A stretch of 64,000 nt of DNA from Clostridiales bacterium. GTDB taxonomy: Bacteria > Bacillota > Clostridia > Lachnospirales > Anaerotignaceae. Positions 32,837 through 41,242 of the stretch are shown piece by piece. Position 1 is the first letter of the stretch, and the number at the start of each line of letters is the position of its first letter. The notes under the pieces are model-generated. The model was not told where the DNA came from and did not search any database. It saw only the letters and a list, made by a program, of their open reading frames with translations. Both the position numbers and the translations under genes were made by a program. The stretch covers positions 1 through 64,000 of the forward strand of contig JAGZLR010000006.1 of assembly GCA_018364635.1 (NCBI GenBank), given 5' to 3'.

Positions 32837-35080
32837 ATGCTTACAACAATTAATTTATTGGAATTATTTCAGGTAGTAAATGTAGAACATAGTCAGCCTC
32901 ATCATATTTTGGGGATGCATGAGGTTCAATGTAGGGGAAAAGACATCCTTGCAGTTCGGGCATTTCTTCCAAATGCAAAAAATGTCACAGTAGTTGATAT
33001 TGACGCGCCTCAAAACAGATATCCTATGATGTTGATTCATGAAGATGGTTTTTTTGAGGTATTAATTGAAAGTAGATCTCAATGGTTTCCTTATCGGTTC
33101 TTTATTGAAGACTACAATGGTGAGCAATGGGAATCTTATGACCAGTATTCTTTTCAACCAACAATTAGTGACTATGACAGATATCTATTTGGATCAGGCA
33201 CGCACTATAGAATCTATGAAAAATTGGGGGCTCATATCAGAACTGTTGATGGTGTGTGTGGGGTTTCTTTTGGTGTTTGGGCTCCTAATGCAAAAAGCGT
33301 CAGCGTGATTGGGGATTTTAATCAATGGGATGGTCGTGTTAGCCAGATGCGTATGCTAGGAAATTCCGGAATTTGGGAGATTTTTATTCCTGGTTTAGGT
33401 GAGTTTGAAAAATATAAGTTTCATGTAAAAGCACAGGACGGTCATATTACGTATAAAAGTGACCCCTATGGTACTTATACAGAGATACGACCGCAAACAG
33501 CCTCCATTGTTTTTGATATCAAAAAATATCAATGGAGTGACCAAAAGTGGGTGCAGGAAAGGCAGCAGAAAGATATTCTTCATGGGCCAATGAACATTTA
33601 TGAAGTTCATTTGGGAAGTTGGATGAGAGTACCTGAAGAGGAGGATCGTTTTCTAACGTATCGTGAGTTGGCAGAAAAGCTTGTGAATTACGTAAAGAAG
33701 ATGGGGTATAATTATATCGAGCTTTTACCGATTGAGGAACATCCATTTGACGGCAGCTGGGGGTATCAGGTAACGGGTTATTATGCGCCGACGAGCAGAT
33801 ATGGCGCTCCAGATGATTTTATGTATTTTATAGATACCTGCCACCGAAACGGAATTGGTGTTATTCTGGATTGGGTACCAGCGCATTTTCCAAAGGACTC
33901 TCATGGTCTTGCGCGTTTTGATGGCACTGCTCTATATGAACATGAAGATCCTAGAAAAGGAGAACATCCAGAATGGGGAACTTTGATTTATAATTTTGGC
34001 AGAAATGAAGTGAAAAACTTTTTAATTGCCAATGCTTTATACTGGATTGAGCAATTTCATATGGATGGTCTTCGAGTAGATGCGGTAGCCTCTATGTTGT
34101 ATTTGGATTATGGTAAAAATGCAGGCGAATGGATACCGAATGATCGCGGTGGGAGAGAAAATTTAGAGGCAGAGGAATTTTTAAAACATATGAATTCTAT
34201 TATTGCCAAGCGGTGTCGGGGCGTAGTAATGATTGCAGAGGAATCAACCTCATGGCCTGGTGTTTCTAAGCCGGCGGAGTATGGTGGATTAGGTTTTACT
34301 TTAAAGTGGAATATGGGTTGGATGAATGATTTTTTGCGGTATATGAAAGAAGATCCTCTATTTCGCAAATATCATCATCAGAAAGTGACATTTAGTATGA
34401 TATACGCCTATACAGAAAATTATGTTTTAGTGCTGTCTCATGATGAAGTGGTGCATATGAAAGGGTCTTTAATCGGAAAAATGCCTGGAGATCTATGGCA
34501 GAAGTTTGCAAACCTGAGAGCTGCGCTAGGATATACTTATGGCCATCCTGGAAAAAAACTGCTTTTTATGGGGGGAGAATTTGCCCAATTTTCTGAGTGG
34601 AGTGAGGCACGCAGTTTAGATTGGAATTTATTGGATTATGAGAGCCATCAGTCAATGCAAAAGTTTGTTATGGATTTGAATCACTTGTATTTAAAGCACT
34701 CTGCTCTTTGGCAGCAGGATTTTAGCCCTGAAGGTTTTTCTTGGATAGAGTGTGATGACAGCCAAAGAAGTATGTTGGCTTTTACCCGAATGAGTAAAGA
34801 GAATCAGGACGTTTTGGTATTTATTATAAATTTTACACCAGAAACCTATGAAAATTTTTATGTTGGTGTTCCGTTTGGTGGCAGCTATATAGAAATATTA
34901 AATAGCGATGATAAAAAATATGGTGGAAGTGGCATTATCAATCAAAATGATCTAATTAGTGAACAGAAACCATGGAATAGATGTCAACATAGAGTTCAGA
35001 TGAGAATCCCTCCTCTTAGCACAGTGATTTTGCGCTATGAGACGCGGCAAAAAGTTGTAAACAACATGCGAAAAAAATAA
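32837..35080 (+). CDS. glgB: 1,4-alpha-glucan branching enzyme GlgB
   Basis: Makes alpha-1,6 branches in glycogen. Of 747 residues, about 1-110 form an extra N1 domain, 120-220 a CBM48 domain (V-S-V-I-G-D-F-N-Q-W), and the rest a GH13 barrel plus C-terminal beta domain. The catalytic residues lie in G-L-R-V-D-A-V (nucleophile Asp), M-I-A-E-E-S-T-S-W (acid Glu) and L-S-H-D-E-V-V-H (transition-state Asp). No other glg gene is adjacent. It lies 107 bases after metY. The ATG at 32837 relies on the unusual hairpin-spaced ribosome site; no alternative start exists in frame back to the stop at 32798. Confidence 0.96.
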   Translation: MLTTINLLELFQVVNVEHSQPHHILGMHEVQCRGKDILAVRAFLPNAKNVTVVDIDAPQNRYPMMLIHEDGFFEVLIESRSQWFPYRFFIEDYNGEQWESYDQYSFQPTISDYDRYLFGSGTHYRIYEKLGAHIRTVDGVCGVSFGVWAPNAKSVSVIGDFNQWDGRVSQMRMLGNSGIWEIFIPGLGEFEKYKFHVKAQDGHITYKSDPYGTYTEIRPQTASIVFDIKKYQWSDQKWVQERQQKDILHGPMNIYEVHLGSWMRVPEEEDRFLTYRELAEKLVNYVKKMGYNYIELLPIEEHPFDGSWGYQVTGYYAPTSRYGAPDDFMYFIDTCHRNGIGVILDWVPAHFPKDSHGLARFDGTALYEHEDPRKGEHPEWGTLIYNFGRNEVKNFLIANALYWIEQFHMDGLRVDAVASMLYLDYGKNAGEWIPNDRGGRENLEAEEFLKHMNSIIAKRCRGVVMIAEESTSWPGVSKPAEYGGLGFTLKWNMGWMNDFLRYMKEDPLFRKYHHQKVTFSMIYAYTENYVLVLSHDEVVHMKGSLIGKMPGDLWQKFANLRAALGYTYGHPGKKLLFMGGEFAQFSEWSEARSLDWNLLDYESHQSMQKFVMDLNHLYLKHSALWQQDFSPEGFSWIECDDSQRSMLAFTRMSKENQDVLVFIINFTPETYENFYVGVPFGGSYIEILNSDDKKYGGSGIINQNDLISEQKPWNRCQHRVQMRIPPLSTVILRYETRQKVVNNMRKK

Positions 35081-35135
35081 AAATTATATTTTTTAGAATT
35101 TCTGGATAAAAAATAAAATAGGGTGCATTTTGATA

Positions 35136-35164
35136 TTGACGATGATTAAATTTTTGTGTATAAT
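35136..35164 (+). promoter_or_regulatory. Strong promoter of rpsU-yqeY
   Basis: TTGACG (35136-35141), 17-base spacer, TATAAT (35159-35164) with TGTG before it. Confidence 0.85.
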
Positions 35165-35170
35165 TCAATA

Positions 35171-35336
35171 ATGTGTGGTAAGAAATTTAATGTTTCAGTG
35201 ATGCTAAGAGTATGTGTTTTGGATCATTCAGACCTTCAAGCGCACCTATTTAGTATGAAGACCACGGAAAGCTTATATGAATAAGCTTTTGGTTATTTGC
35301 AACAAACGAATCTCGCACCTGGAGGGAGGGAAATTC
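35171..35336 (+). promoter_or_regulatory. Long structured leader of rpsU
   Basis: About 165 bases separate the promoter from rpsU. The leader has a perfect 9-bp hairpin, AAAGCTTAT (35268-35276) and ATAAGCTTT (35281-35289) with loop ATGA, and the 7-mer CGCACCT twice (about 35240 and 35314), the second copy beside the ribosome site. The C-A-C-C-T units could pair with the GGAGGG site. Autoregulation is possible but unproven. Confidence 0.5.
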
Positions 35337-35513
35337 ATGTCAGAGGTAAAAGTTAAAGAGAATGAATCCTTAGATAATGCTCTTCGCCGCTTTAAAAGAA
35401 GCTGTGCCAAAGATGGTATTATGGGAGAAATCCGTAAAAGAGAACATTATGACAAGCCAAGCGTAAAGCGTAAAAAGAAATCAGAAGCTGCAAGAAAACG
35501 TAAGTTTAAATAA
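35337..35513 (+). CDS. rpsU: Ribosomal protein S21
   Basis: A 58-residue very basic small-subunit protein. The start M-S-E-V-K-V-K-E-N-E-S at 35337 follows GGAGGGAGGG, giving the usual S21 length; the frame is open further up to ATG 35277, but that codon sits in the loop of the leader hairpin. The phrase L-D-N-A-L-R-R-F-K-R-S-C and the lysine/arginine-rich tail are diagnostic. It is followed by yqeY, as in Bacillus and most Firmicutes. Confidence 0.96.
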   Translation: MSEVKVKENESLDNALRRFKRSCAKDGIMGEIRKREHYDKPSVKRKKKSEAARKRKFK

Positions 35514-35556
35514 GTTTTGATTCGGTTTACATTTATTACGGCAAGGGATGATAGAA

Positions 35557-36000
35557 ATGTCTTTAAAAGAACAGCTTTTACAGGATTTAAAAGCGGCAAT
35601 GAAGGAAAAGGATATCATCAAAAAAAATACAGTCCAATCCATTCGGACGGGTGTCCTTCAAATTGAGAAGGATAAACAGATTGAATTGGATGACGATGGT
35701 GTTTTAGATGTGATAGCTAGAGAACTTAAAAAACGCCGTGATTCACTGCCTGATTATGAAAAAAGCGGACGTGAGGACCTAATTGAAGGACTCAAAGGGG
35801 AAATTTCTGTTCTGCTTTCCTACCTTCCAAAACAGCTGACTGAAGAAGAAATCGCAGGTATTGTTGAGGAAACAATAAAAGAACTAGGCGCTTCTTCCAT
35901 GAAAGATATGGGAAAGGTAATGGCGGCAATCACTCCAAAAGTGAAGGGTCGTGCCGACAATAAAATTGTAAGCGCATTAGTGAAGGAAAAATTGAAATAA
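35557..36000 (+). CDS. yqeY: GatB/YqeY domain protein
   Basis: A 147-residue helical protein related to the tail domain of the GatB amidotransferase subunit. The start M-S-L-K-E-Q-L at 35557 has AGGGATGA upstream; ATG 35548 touches that site. The conserved I-R-x-x-x-L-Q-I-E-K-D block (about 28-40), Y-L-P-K-Q-L and the end block M-G-K-V-M-A-A-I-T-P-K-V-K-G-R-A-D are present. It may interact with tRNA or the translation apparatus. It is co-transcribed with rpsU. Confidence 0.93.
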   Translation: MSLKEQLLQDLKAAMKEKDIIKKNTVQSIRTGVLQIEKDKQIELDDDGVLDVIARELKKRRDSLPDYEKSGREDLIEGLKGEISVLLSYLPKQLTEEEIAGIVEETIKELGASSMKDMGKVMAAITPKVKGRADNKIVSALVKEKLK

Positions 36001-36006
36001 TTTTTA

Positions 36007-36038
36007 GGCCATGCAGGTAAAACTGCATGGCTTTTTTT
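36007..36038 (+). terminator. Terminator of rpsU-yqeY
   Basis: GCCATGCAG (36008-36016) pairs with CTGCATGGC (36023-36031), followed by T7. Confidence 0.93.
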
Positions 36039-36097
36039 CATGCTTCCAGACTCTTCCGCATAAGCTTTTTATAACAAAAAAATAAGGTGTTGATGGT

Positions 36098-36361
36098 ATG
36101 AGGTGGAAAAATAGTGTATTAAGCGTATTAGAACTTCCTTGCGAAGTGTTGATGGATCTTCCGGTTGTGACAATAACAGGTTGCAATCGGCTGCAGATAG
36201 AGAATTATAAGGGCATTCTAGAATACAATGAAGATAAGATTAGAATAAAAACAAAGAATGGTGTTTTAAAGATTGAAGGCCGACAGCTGATGTTAAACCA
36301 CCTGTCTTCAGAGGATGTATTGTTAACAGGAACGATCAGCAGCATCGAATATTTGTTATAA
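36098..36361 (+). CDS. yqfC: Sporulation protein YqfC (YabP family)
   Basis: An 87-residue YabP/YqfC-fold protein. The order L-P-x-x-V-L-M-D-L-P-V-V-T-I-T-G, then E-N-Y-K-G-I-L-E-Y and L-K-I-x-G-x-x-L is diagnostic. In Bacillus yqfC and yqfD are transcribed in the mother cell by sigma-E. Between the yqeY terminator and the ATG a loose sigma-E-like pair (TTCATGCTT near 36037, CATAAGCT near 36057) is present but poor. yqfD follows 24 bases later. Confidence 0.9.
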   Translation: MRWKNSVLSVLELPCEVLMDLPVVTITGCNRLQIENYKGILEYNEDKIRIKTKNGVLKIEGRQLMLNHLSSEDVLLTGTISSIEYLL

Positions 36362-36385
36362 AATTTCTGCAAATGGGGGATAGGA

Positions 36386-37612
36386 ATGTTAGAACCGTTA
36401 TGGAATTATTTGCGGGGATATGTTATGATAAATATATCCGGCTTTTCTGCGGAACGTTTTTTAAGTTTGGCTGCAACACGAGGAATTCTATTGTGGGATG
36501 TTATTCCTTATAAGAATGGTTTTATTGCTAAGGTTAAGTTAAGAGATTTCAAAAAACTAAGACCCTGTGGCCAAAAGACTGGATGTAGATATAGAATATA
36601 TCATAAAAAAGGTTTTCCTTTTTTATGTTTTAGATATAGAAAAAGAAAAGTATTGGAGATTGGATTGATTTTGTTTGTTATTTCACTGTATTTCTTTTCT
36701 TCTTTTCTATGGTCTGTGGAAATTCATGGCACAAAGCGGCTATCAGGAGAAGAAATTTTGTTGTATTGCAGTGAGCTTGGGCTAAAGCCAGGTGGATGGA
36801 AACGAAACATAAATACAACAGAAATTACAGATAATATGGTTGCACATTTCCAGGAGATTGGATGGGCGGCTATCACAATTGAAGGTACAAAAGCAGTGGT
36901 GGAGGTTTCAGAGACAATTCCCCAGCCGAAACTAATAGATAGGCAGACGCCAAGCAATATAACTGCTACAAAAGAAGGGATTATCGATCAAGTATCTGTA
37001 ATTACAGGAACTGCTTTGGTAAAGCCAGGGGATGTTGTTCAGCCAGGGGATGTTTTAGTTTCTGGTGAACTGATTTTAAGAGATGGCACAGAAGAAATTG
37101 GACGGGACATGGCTAGGGCACAGGCAGAAGTAAAAGCACGAACTCAGTATAAAGTAGAAGAAAGTGTCATTTTTCAGCAGAAGCAGAGACTTCCTACTGG
37201 AAAAACGGTAAATGAGTTTACATTACATGTAGGAAATTGGAAAAAAAGTTTTTGTTTTGAGAAGAAAGACGCAAGATTTGAGCAGAAATCAACAAAAACT
37301 TATACATTTTCTTTTGGGGACTATGTATTTCCATTCATGTTGCAGAAAAATATTTATGAAGAGATTTTATACGACAAGAAGACTGTCACAGAAGATGAGG
37401 CCAAAAAGCAGTTGGAAGAAATGCTGGAAGAAAAAATGGAGCAGTTACAACAGGAAGAAATTGAGATTGATACAGTGACGAAAAATTTTATTCGGTCAGA
37501 ATCAGGTTTAAAGCTCCAAGCAGACATTACAGCAATTGAGGAGATAGGTAAAGAAGGCCCGATGACGGTCAAGGAGGAAATGATAGATGGAGAAAGTAAT
37601 TCCAATGGATAA
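36386..37612 (+). CDS. yqfD: Sporulation protein YqfD
   Basis: A 408-residue mother-cell sporulation protein. The N-terminal 85 residues are cytosolic, with a cysteine-bearing basic segment (K-L-R-P-C-G-Q-K-T-G-C). One membrane helix lies at about 90-110 and a large extracytoplasmic domain follows, with a G-I-I-D-Q-V-S-V-x-x-G-x-A-L-V-K-P-G-D-V-V biotinyl-lipoyl-like repeat (about 195-225). This repeat is usual for the family. The end is coiled and acidic. The PhoH gene starts inside its last codons. Its exact function in spore formation is unknown. Confidence 0.93.
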   Translation: MLEPLWNYLRGYVMINISGFSAERFLSLAATRGILLWDVIPYKNGFIAKVKLRDFKKLRPCGQKTGCRYRIYHKKGFPFLCFRYRKRKVLEIGLILFVISLYFFSSFLWSVEIHGTKRLSGEEILLYCSELGLKPGGWKRNINTTEITDNMVAHFQEIGWAAITIEGTKAVVEVSETIPQPKLIDRQTPSNITATKEGIIDQVSVITGTALVKPGDVVQPGDVLVSGELILRDGTEEIGRDMARAQAEVKARTQYKVEESVIFQQKQRLPTGKTVNEFTLHVGNWKKSFCFEKKDARFEQKSTKTYTFSFGDYVFPFMLQKNIYEEILYDKKTVTEDEAKKQLEEMLEEKMEQLQQEEIEIDTVTKNFIRSESGLKLQADITAIEEIGKEGPMTVKEEMIDGESNSNG

Positions 37613-38540
37613 TGAAGACTTGTTAAATGTTTTCGGACAGTTTGACGAGAATGTTAAAAAAATTGAAAATGTGTACAAAGTAGCAATTGTGAATAGAGAT
37701 GGCGGTATCAAAATCAGTGGTAATCAGAAAGATGTAGAAAAAGCTGGGAAAGTGCTTAGTGCTTTAAAATCCATTGCCCAAAAGGGGGAAGAGATTACAG
37801 ATCAAAATTTGCGGTATATGATGGGGGCTGTGGAAGAAAGTCTGGAAGACGCTGGCAAGATTTACGATGATTTTATTTGTCTTGCTGCAAATGGCCGACC
37901 TGTGAAGCCGAAAACCATTGGACAGAAAAAGTATACAGATTTGATTAGAAATAATACTATTGTATTCGGAATTGGACCAGCAGGTACAGGAAAAACATAT
38001 CTTGCTATGGCGATGGCCATTACAGCATTTAAGAATAATGAAGTGGGGAGAATTATTTTGACTCGTCCTGCCATCGAAGCAGGAGAGAAACTAGGTTTTT
38101 TGCCCGGTGATCTTCAGCAGAAAGTAGATCCATATTTGAGACCTCTTTATGATGCATTATTTGATATTATGGGGGCAGAAAACTTTAGCAAGAATATGGA
38201 AAAAGGTTTGATTGAAGTTGCGCCTTTAGCATATATGCGGGGTAGAACTTTAGATAATGCGTTTATTGTACTGGATGAAGCACAAAATACAACCCCAGAA
38301 CAAATGAAAATGTTTTTGACGCGTATTGGGTATGGTTCTCGAGCGGTAGTTACGGGAGACTTGACACAGATTGATTTAACAGAAGGAAAACGATCAGGAC
38401 TTTTGGAAGCATCAAAAATTTTAGCCGGTATTGAAGATATCGGTATGATACAGTTGACCAATAAAGATGTTGTGAGACATCCATTGGTACAGAAAATTAT
38501 ATTGGCATATGAAAAAGCAGAGAATAACAGACGGAAGTGA
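37587..38540 (+). CDS. PhoH-family ATPase
   Basis: A 317-residue cytosolic P-loop ATPase. An N-terminal KH-like segment (about 25-75) precedes the Walker A G-P-A-G-T-G-K-T (about 132-139), and Walker B lies in F-I-V-L-D-E-A-Q-N-T-T-P-E-Q-M-K-M-F-L (about 230-245). Family members are linked to RNA metabolism and often sit beside ybeY. The start at 37587 overlaps yqfD by 26 bases and follows AAGGAGG by nine. The stop overlaps the GTG of pgpH (GTGA). Confidence 0.94.
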   Translation: MEKVIPMDNEDLLNVFGQFDENVKKIENVYKVAIVNRDGGIKISGNQKDVEKAGKVLSALKSIAQKGEEITDQNLRYMMGAVEESLEDAGKIYDDFICLAANGRPVKPKTIGQKKYTDLIRNNTIVFGIGPAGTGKTYLAMAMAITAFKNNEVGRIILTRPAIEAGEKLGFLPGDLQQKVDPYLRPLYDALFDIMGAENFSKNMEKGLIEVAPLAYMRGRTLDNAFIVLDEAQNTTPEQMKMFLTRIGYGSRAVVTGDLTQIDLTEGKRSGLLEASKILAGIEDIGMIQLTNKDVVRHPLVQKIILAYEKAENNRRK

Positions 38541-40690
38541 TAAGGTTGATTAAGTTAAACCGAACTACATTAAAAAAATACAGTAGCCTAAAACTGGTGT
38601 TGCTTGTCATTGCATTTTTAATCACAGTAACTCTTACGATTACGGGTTCTTATGTTTATGACAATGAGACAGTGGCAGTTGGAATGATATCACCAAAACG
38701 GTTTGTGGCATTAAAAGATACAGAGGATGTGGAAGAAACCAATAAACGGATAGAACAAGCCAAAGCTTCTGTGGGACCGCTCTATCAGCATGATACAGAG
38801 GTACAGAACAAAACTATAGAAGACTTGAATCAATTCTTTCATGTTTTAGATCAGGCTGTACAGGAAATGGAGGAAAATGAAGGTACAGCTAAAAAAAATA
38901 TAACATTAAATCTACCTGTTGTGTTAAATAAGACAGATTATGAAGCCTATAAAGAATTAAGTCTAACTGGAAAGCAGCAGTTTCAAAAAAATATATTTGA
39001 TGCAGTAAATAATCTTTATGAGCAGGGTGTCACAGAGGAATCCATGGAGAAATTGGCTGATTTGGCAAATAGTCAGATGACAGATACCCAGTGGAATAAC
39101 ACACTGCAAAATATGGCGTTGCAGATTATAACATCTGCTATAAAGCCCAATTTGATACTGGATAACGAAGCGATGGAGGCAGCCATTGTTCAAAAGGTAT
39201 CAGAAGTAGAGCCTGTGATGATTAAAAAGAATCAAAAAATTGTAGATCAGGGGGAAGTAATTACAGAGGATATCTATAACCGACTAATGCTTTTAAATTT
39301 AATCAATCAGGGATATTCCAGCAGTGTGATTCCTTTAGTCGGCAGTGTCTTAATTGAAATATTGCTATTTTTAGCAGTGGCTTTATATGTATCCACCCAG
39401 GCAAAGAAATTGATTATTCACCCTGTTCCATATGTAATTTTATTTTGTTGTTATGTACTTTCTCTCGTGGCCTTTGGTATTACAGCAAAAATGAATAATT
39501 TTCGTTTTGTACCAGTTCAGATGTTTGCCATGTTTGTTTCTATACTGATTGGACCTAGGATTGCGTTAGTTTTGAACTTATTTGTCAGCATTGTTGGTAC
39601 GTTTATATTTAACGGGAATATTGATTATATTATCTATTTCCTATTATCTGGTTCCTTTGCAGCACTTTTGATGCAATATGCAAGTCAAAGAAAAAAGGTA
39701 GTTATGATTTCAGTAGCAGTTGGGCTTTCTGATGCTGCTTTAATGATTGCTCTAGAATTGTTTATGGAGAAAGCGTTTTCAACGCAAGTGTTTATTGACG
39801 GCATATATGCGGGTTTTACAGGACTATTGACAGTCATTGTGGTGATGGGAAGCATGCCTTTATGGGAAGCAATATTTGAGGTCAATACACCACTCCGATT
39901 ATTGGAATTAATCAATCCCAATAATGAATTGATGCGCAGGCTTATGATTGAGGCTCCAGGCACCTATCATCACAGTTTAATTGTTGCAAATCTTGCGGAA
40001 AATGCTGCTTATGATGTTGAAGCGAATCCTACTTTAGCTAGAGCAGGCGCTTATTATCATGATATAGGTAAATTAGGATACCCTTTATGTTTTTCTGAAA
40101 ATCAAGCTGGTACCAATGCTCATGATGGTATGGAGCCGTCGAACAGCGCTCGCGTCATAATCAAACATGTTGAGCTAGGGAAAACGTTAGCAGATGAATA
40201 TAAAGTACCTACTGCCATTAAAGAAATATTGGAACAGCATCATGGAACAACTCTCGTGAAATATTTTTATTATAAGGCAGTTAATCTTTATGGCAAGGAC
40301 AATGTAAATAAAGAGGATTTTCGATATCCAGGCCCAATTCCACAAAGTAAGGAGTCTGCAATTGTCATGTTGGCCGATACAGTAGAGGCAGCGGTTCGCA
40401 GCAATATCTCTAATGGAAAGACTCTAGACGAGGTGAAAGAACTAATAGATATCCTCATAAGAGATAAACTAGATGAGGGACAGTTAGATAGCTGCGACTT
40501 AACTTTAAAGGATATTACACTGATTAAAGAGGCCTTCATGAAGGTATTCCAGGGTATGTATCATGACAGAATTTCCTATCCAAAAGAAGCATTGGAAGAT
40601 GCAAGAAAGCATGAAGAAAAAGTGAAGAAGATTGAGCAGGAATGTGAATCTAAGACAGAAAAGGAAGGTATACGTGACAGTAATAGTTGA
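38537..40690 (+). CDS. pgpH: Cyclic-di-AMP phosphodiesterase PgpH (7TMR-HD)
   Basis: A 717-residue membrane enzyme. A first helix (about 20-40) leads to a large extracytoplasmic 7TMR-HDED domain (about 45-275). Seven membrane helices (about 285-475) and a cytosolic HD domain follow. The metal motifs are Y-H-H-S-L-I-V-A-N-L-A-E, A-Y-Y-H-D-I-G-K-L-G and E-Q-H-H-G-T. Members degrade c-di-AMP, which ties cell-wall state and potassium balance together; trkA/trkH in this window belong to the class of systems that signal affects. The GTG at 38537 overlaps the phoH stop; TTG 38546 is an alternative. The end overlaps ybeY. Confidence 0.93.
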   Translation: MIRLIKLNRTTLKKYSSLKLVLLVIAFLITVTLTITGSYVYDNETVAVGMISPKRFVALKDTEDVEETNKRIEQAKASVGPLYQHDTEVQNKTIEDLNQFFHVLDQAVQEMEENEGTAKKNITLNLPVVLNKTDYEAYKELSLTGKQQFQKNIFDAVNNLYEQGVTEESMEKLADLANSQMTDTQWNNTLQNMALQIITSAIKPNLILDNEAMEAAIVQKVSEVEPVMIKKNQKIVDQGEVITEDIYNRLMLLNLINQGYSSSVIPLVGSVLIEILLFLAVALYVSTQAKKLIIHPVPYVILFCCYVLSLVAFGITAKMNNFRFVPVQMFAMFVSILIGPRIALVLNLFVSIVGTFIFNGNIDYIIYFLLSGSFAALLMQYASQRKKVVMISVAVGLSDAALMIALELFMEKAFSTQVFIDGIYAGFTGLLTVIVVMGSMPLWEAIFEVNTPLRLLELINPNNELMRRLMIEAPGTYHHSLIVANLAENAAYDVEANPTLARAGAYYHDIGKLGYPLCFSENQAGTNAHDGMEPSNSARVIIKHVELGKTLADEYKVPTAIKEILEQHHGTTLVKYFYYKAVNLYGKDNVNKEDFRYPGPIPQSKESAIVMLADTVEAAVRSNISNGKTLDEVKELIDILIRDKLDEGQLDSCDLTLKDITLIKEAFMKVFQGMYHDRISYPKEALEDARKHEEKVKKIEQECESKTEKEGIRDSNS

Positions 40691-41144
40691 TAATCGGACA
40701 GACTGGCCATTGGAAAAAGAAGCAATTGACTGGATTAATAAAGCAGTGGAATCCTCTTTGACCTATGAAAAGTTTGAACAACAGTGTGAAGTAAGTGTAT
40801 CGATTGTATCTAATGAAGAAATTAAACAGATCAATCATCAGTTTAGAAAAATAGACAAAGCTACAGATGTATTAAGTTTTCCGCAGCTAACGTTTGAAGA
40901 AGGAGAAGTAGCTCAAGTCAATGAAAACAACGAGGTGATTTTGGGTGATATTATTATCTCTATTGATCGGGCAAAAGAACAAGCTGCAGAATATGGTCAT
41001 AGTTTGAAACGGGAGATTGCATTTTTAACGGTTCATAGTATGCTGCACTTATTGGGGTATGACCATATGATTCCTGAAGAGGAAAAAGAAATGTTTAAAC
41101 GTCAGGAAGAAATTTTAATGTTGGCAGGATTTCCTAGAAAATAG
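40674..41144 (+). CDS. ybeY: Endoribonuclease YbeY
   Basis: A 156-residue zinc endoribonuclease used in rRNA maturation and ribosome quality control. The zinc site H-S-M-L-H-L-L-G-Y-D-H (H-x3-H-x5-H, about 116-126) is intact, and the D-K-A-T-D-V-L-S-F-P block is typical. The GTG at 40674, five bases after AAGGAAGG, gives the normal length and overlaps pgpH by 17 bases. Longer in-frame starts back to 40632 lack a site. Confidence 0.94.
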   Translation: MTVIVDNRTDWPLEKEAIDWINKAVESSLTYEKFEQQCEVSVSIVSNEEIKQINHQFRKIDKATDVLSFPQLTFEEGEVAQVNENNEVILGDIIISIDRAKEQAAEYGHSLKREIAFLTVHSMLHLLGYDHMIPEEEKEMFKRQEEILMLAGFPRK

Positions 41145-41197
41145 CTGAAACCTGCAAGTACAAAAGAATCTGCCTAAAATGATTGTCATATTCATAC

Positions 41198-41227
41198 TTG
41201 AGAAAAAGGCGACAAATAGAATAAAAT
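41198..41227 (+). promoter_or_regulatory. Candidate promoter of the DUF3048 lipoprotein gene
   Basis: TTGAGA (41198-41203), 18-base spacer, TAAAAT (41222-41227). It overlaps one copy of the 12-mer ATATTCATACTT (41188-41199), which recurs at 44301-44312. Confidence 0.5.
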
Positions 41228-41242
41228 ATTGGGGGTAACTAT

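Noticed and set aside
35277..35336. In-frame 20-codon upstream extension of rpsU
   Set aside because: The ATG at 35277 lies in a hairpin loop without a ribosome site; S21 has its normal length from 35337, which has an excellent site.
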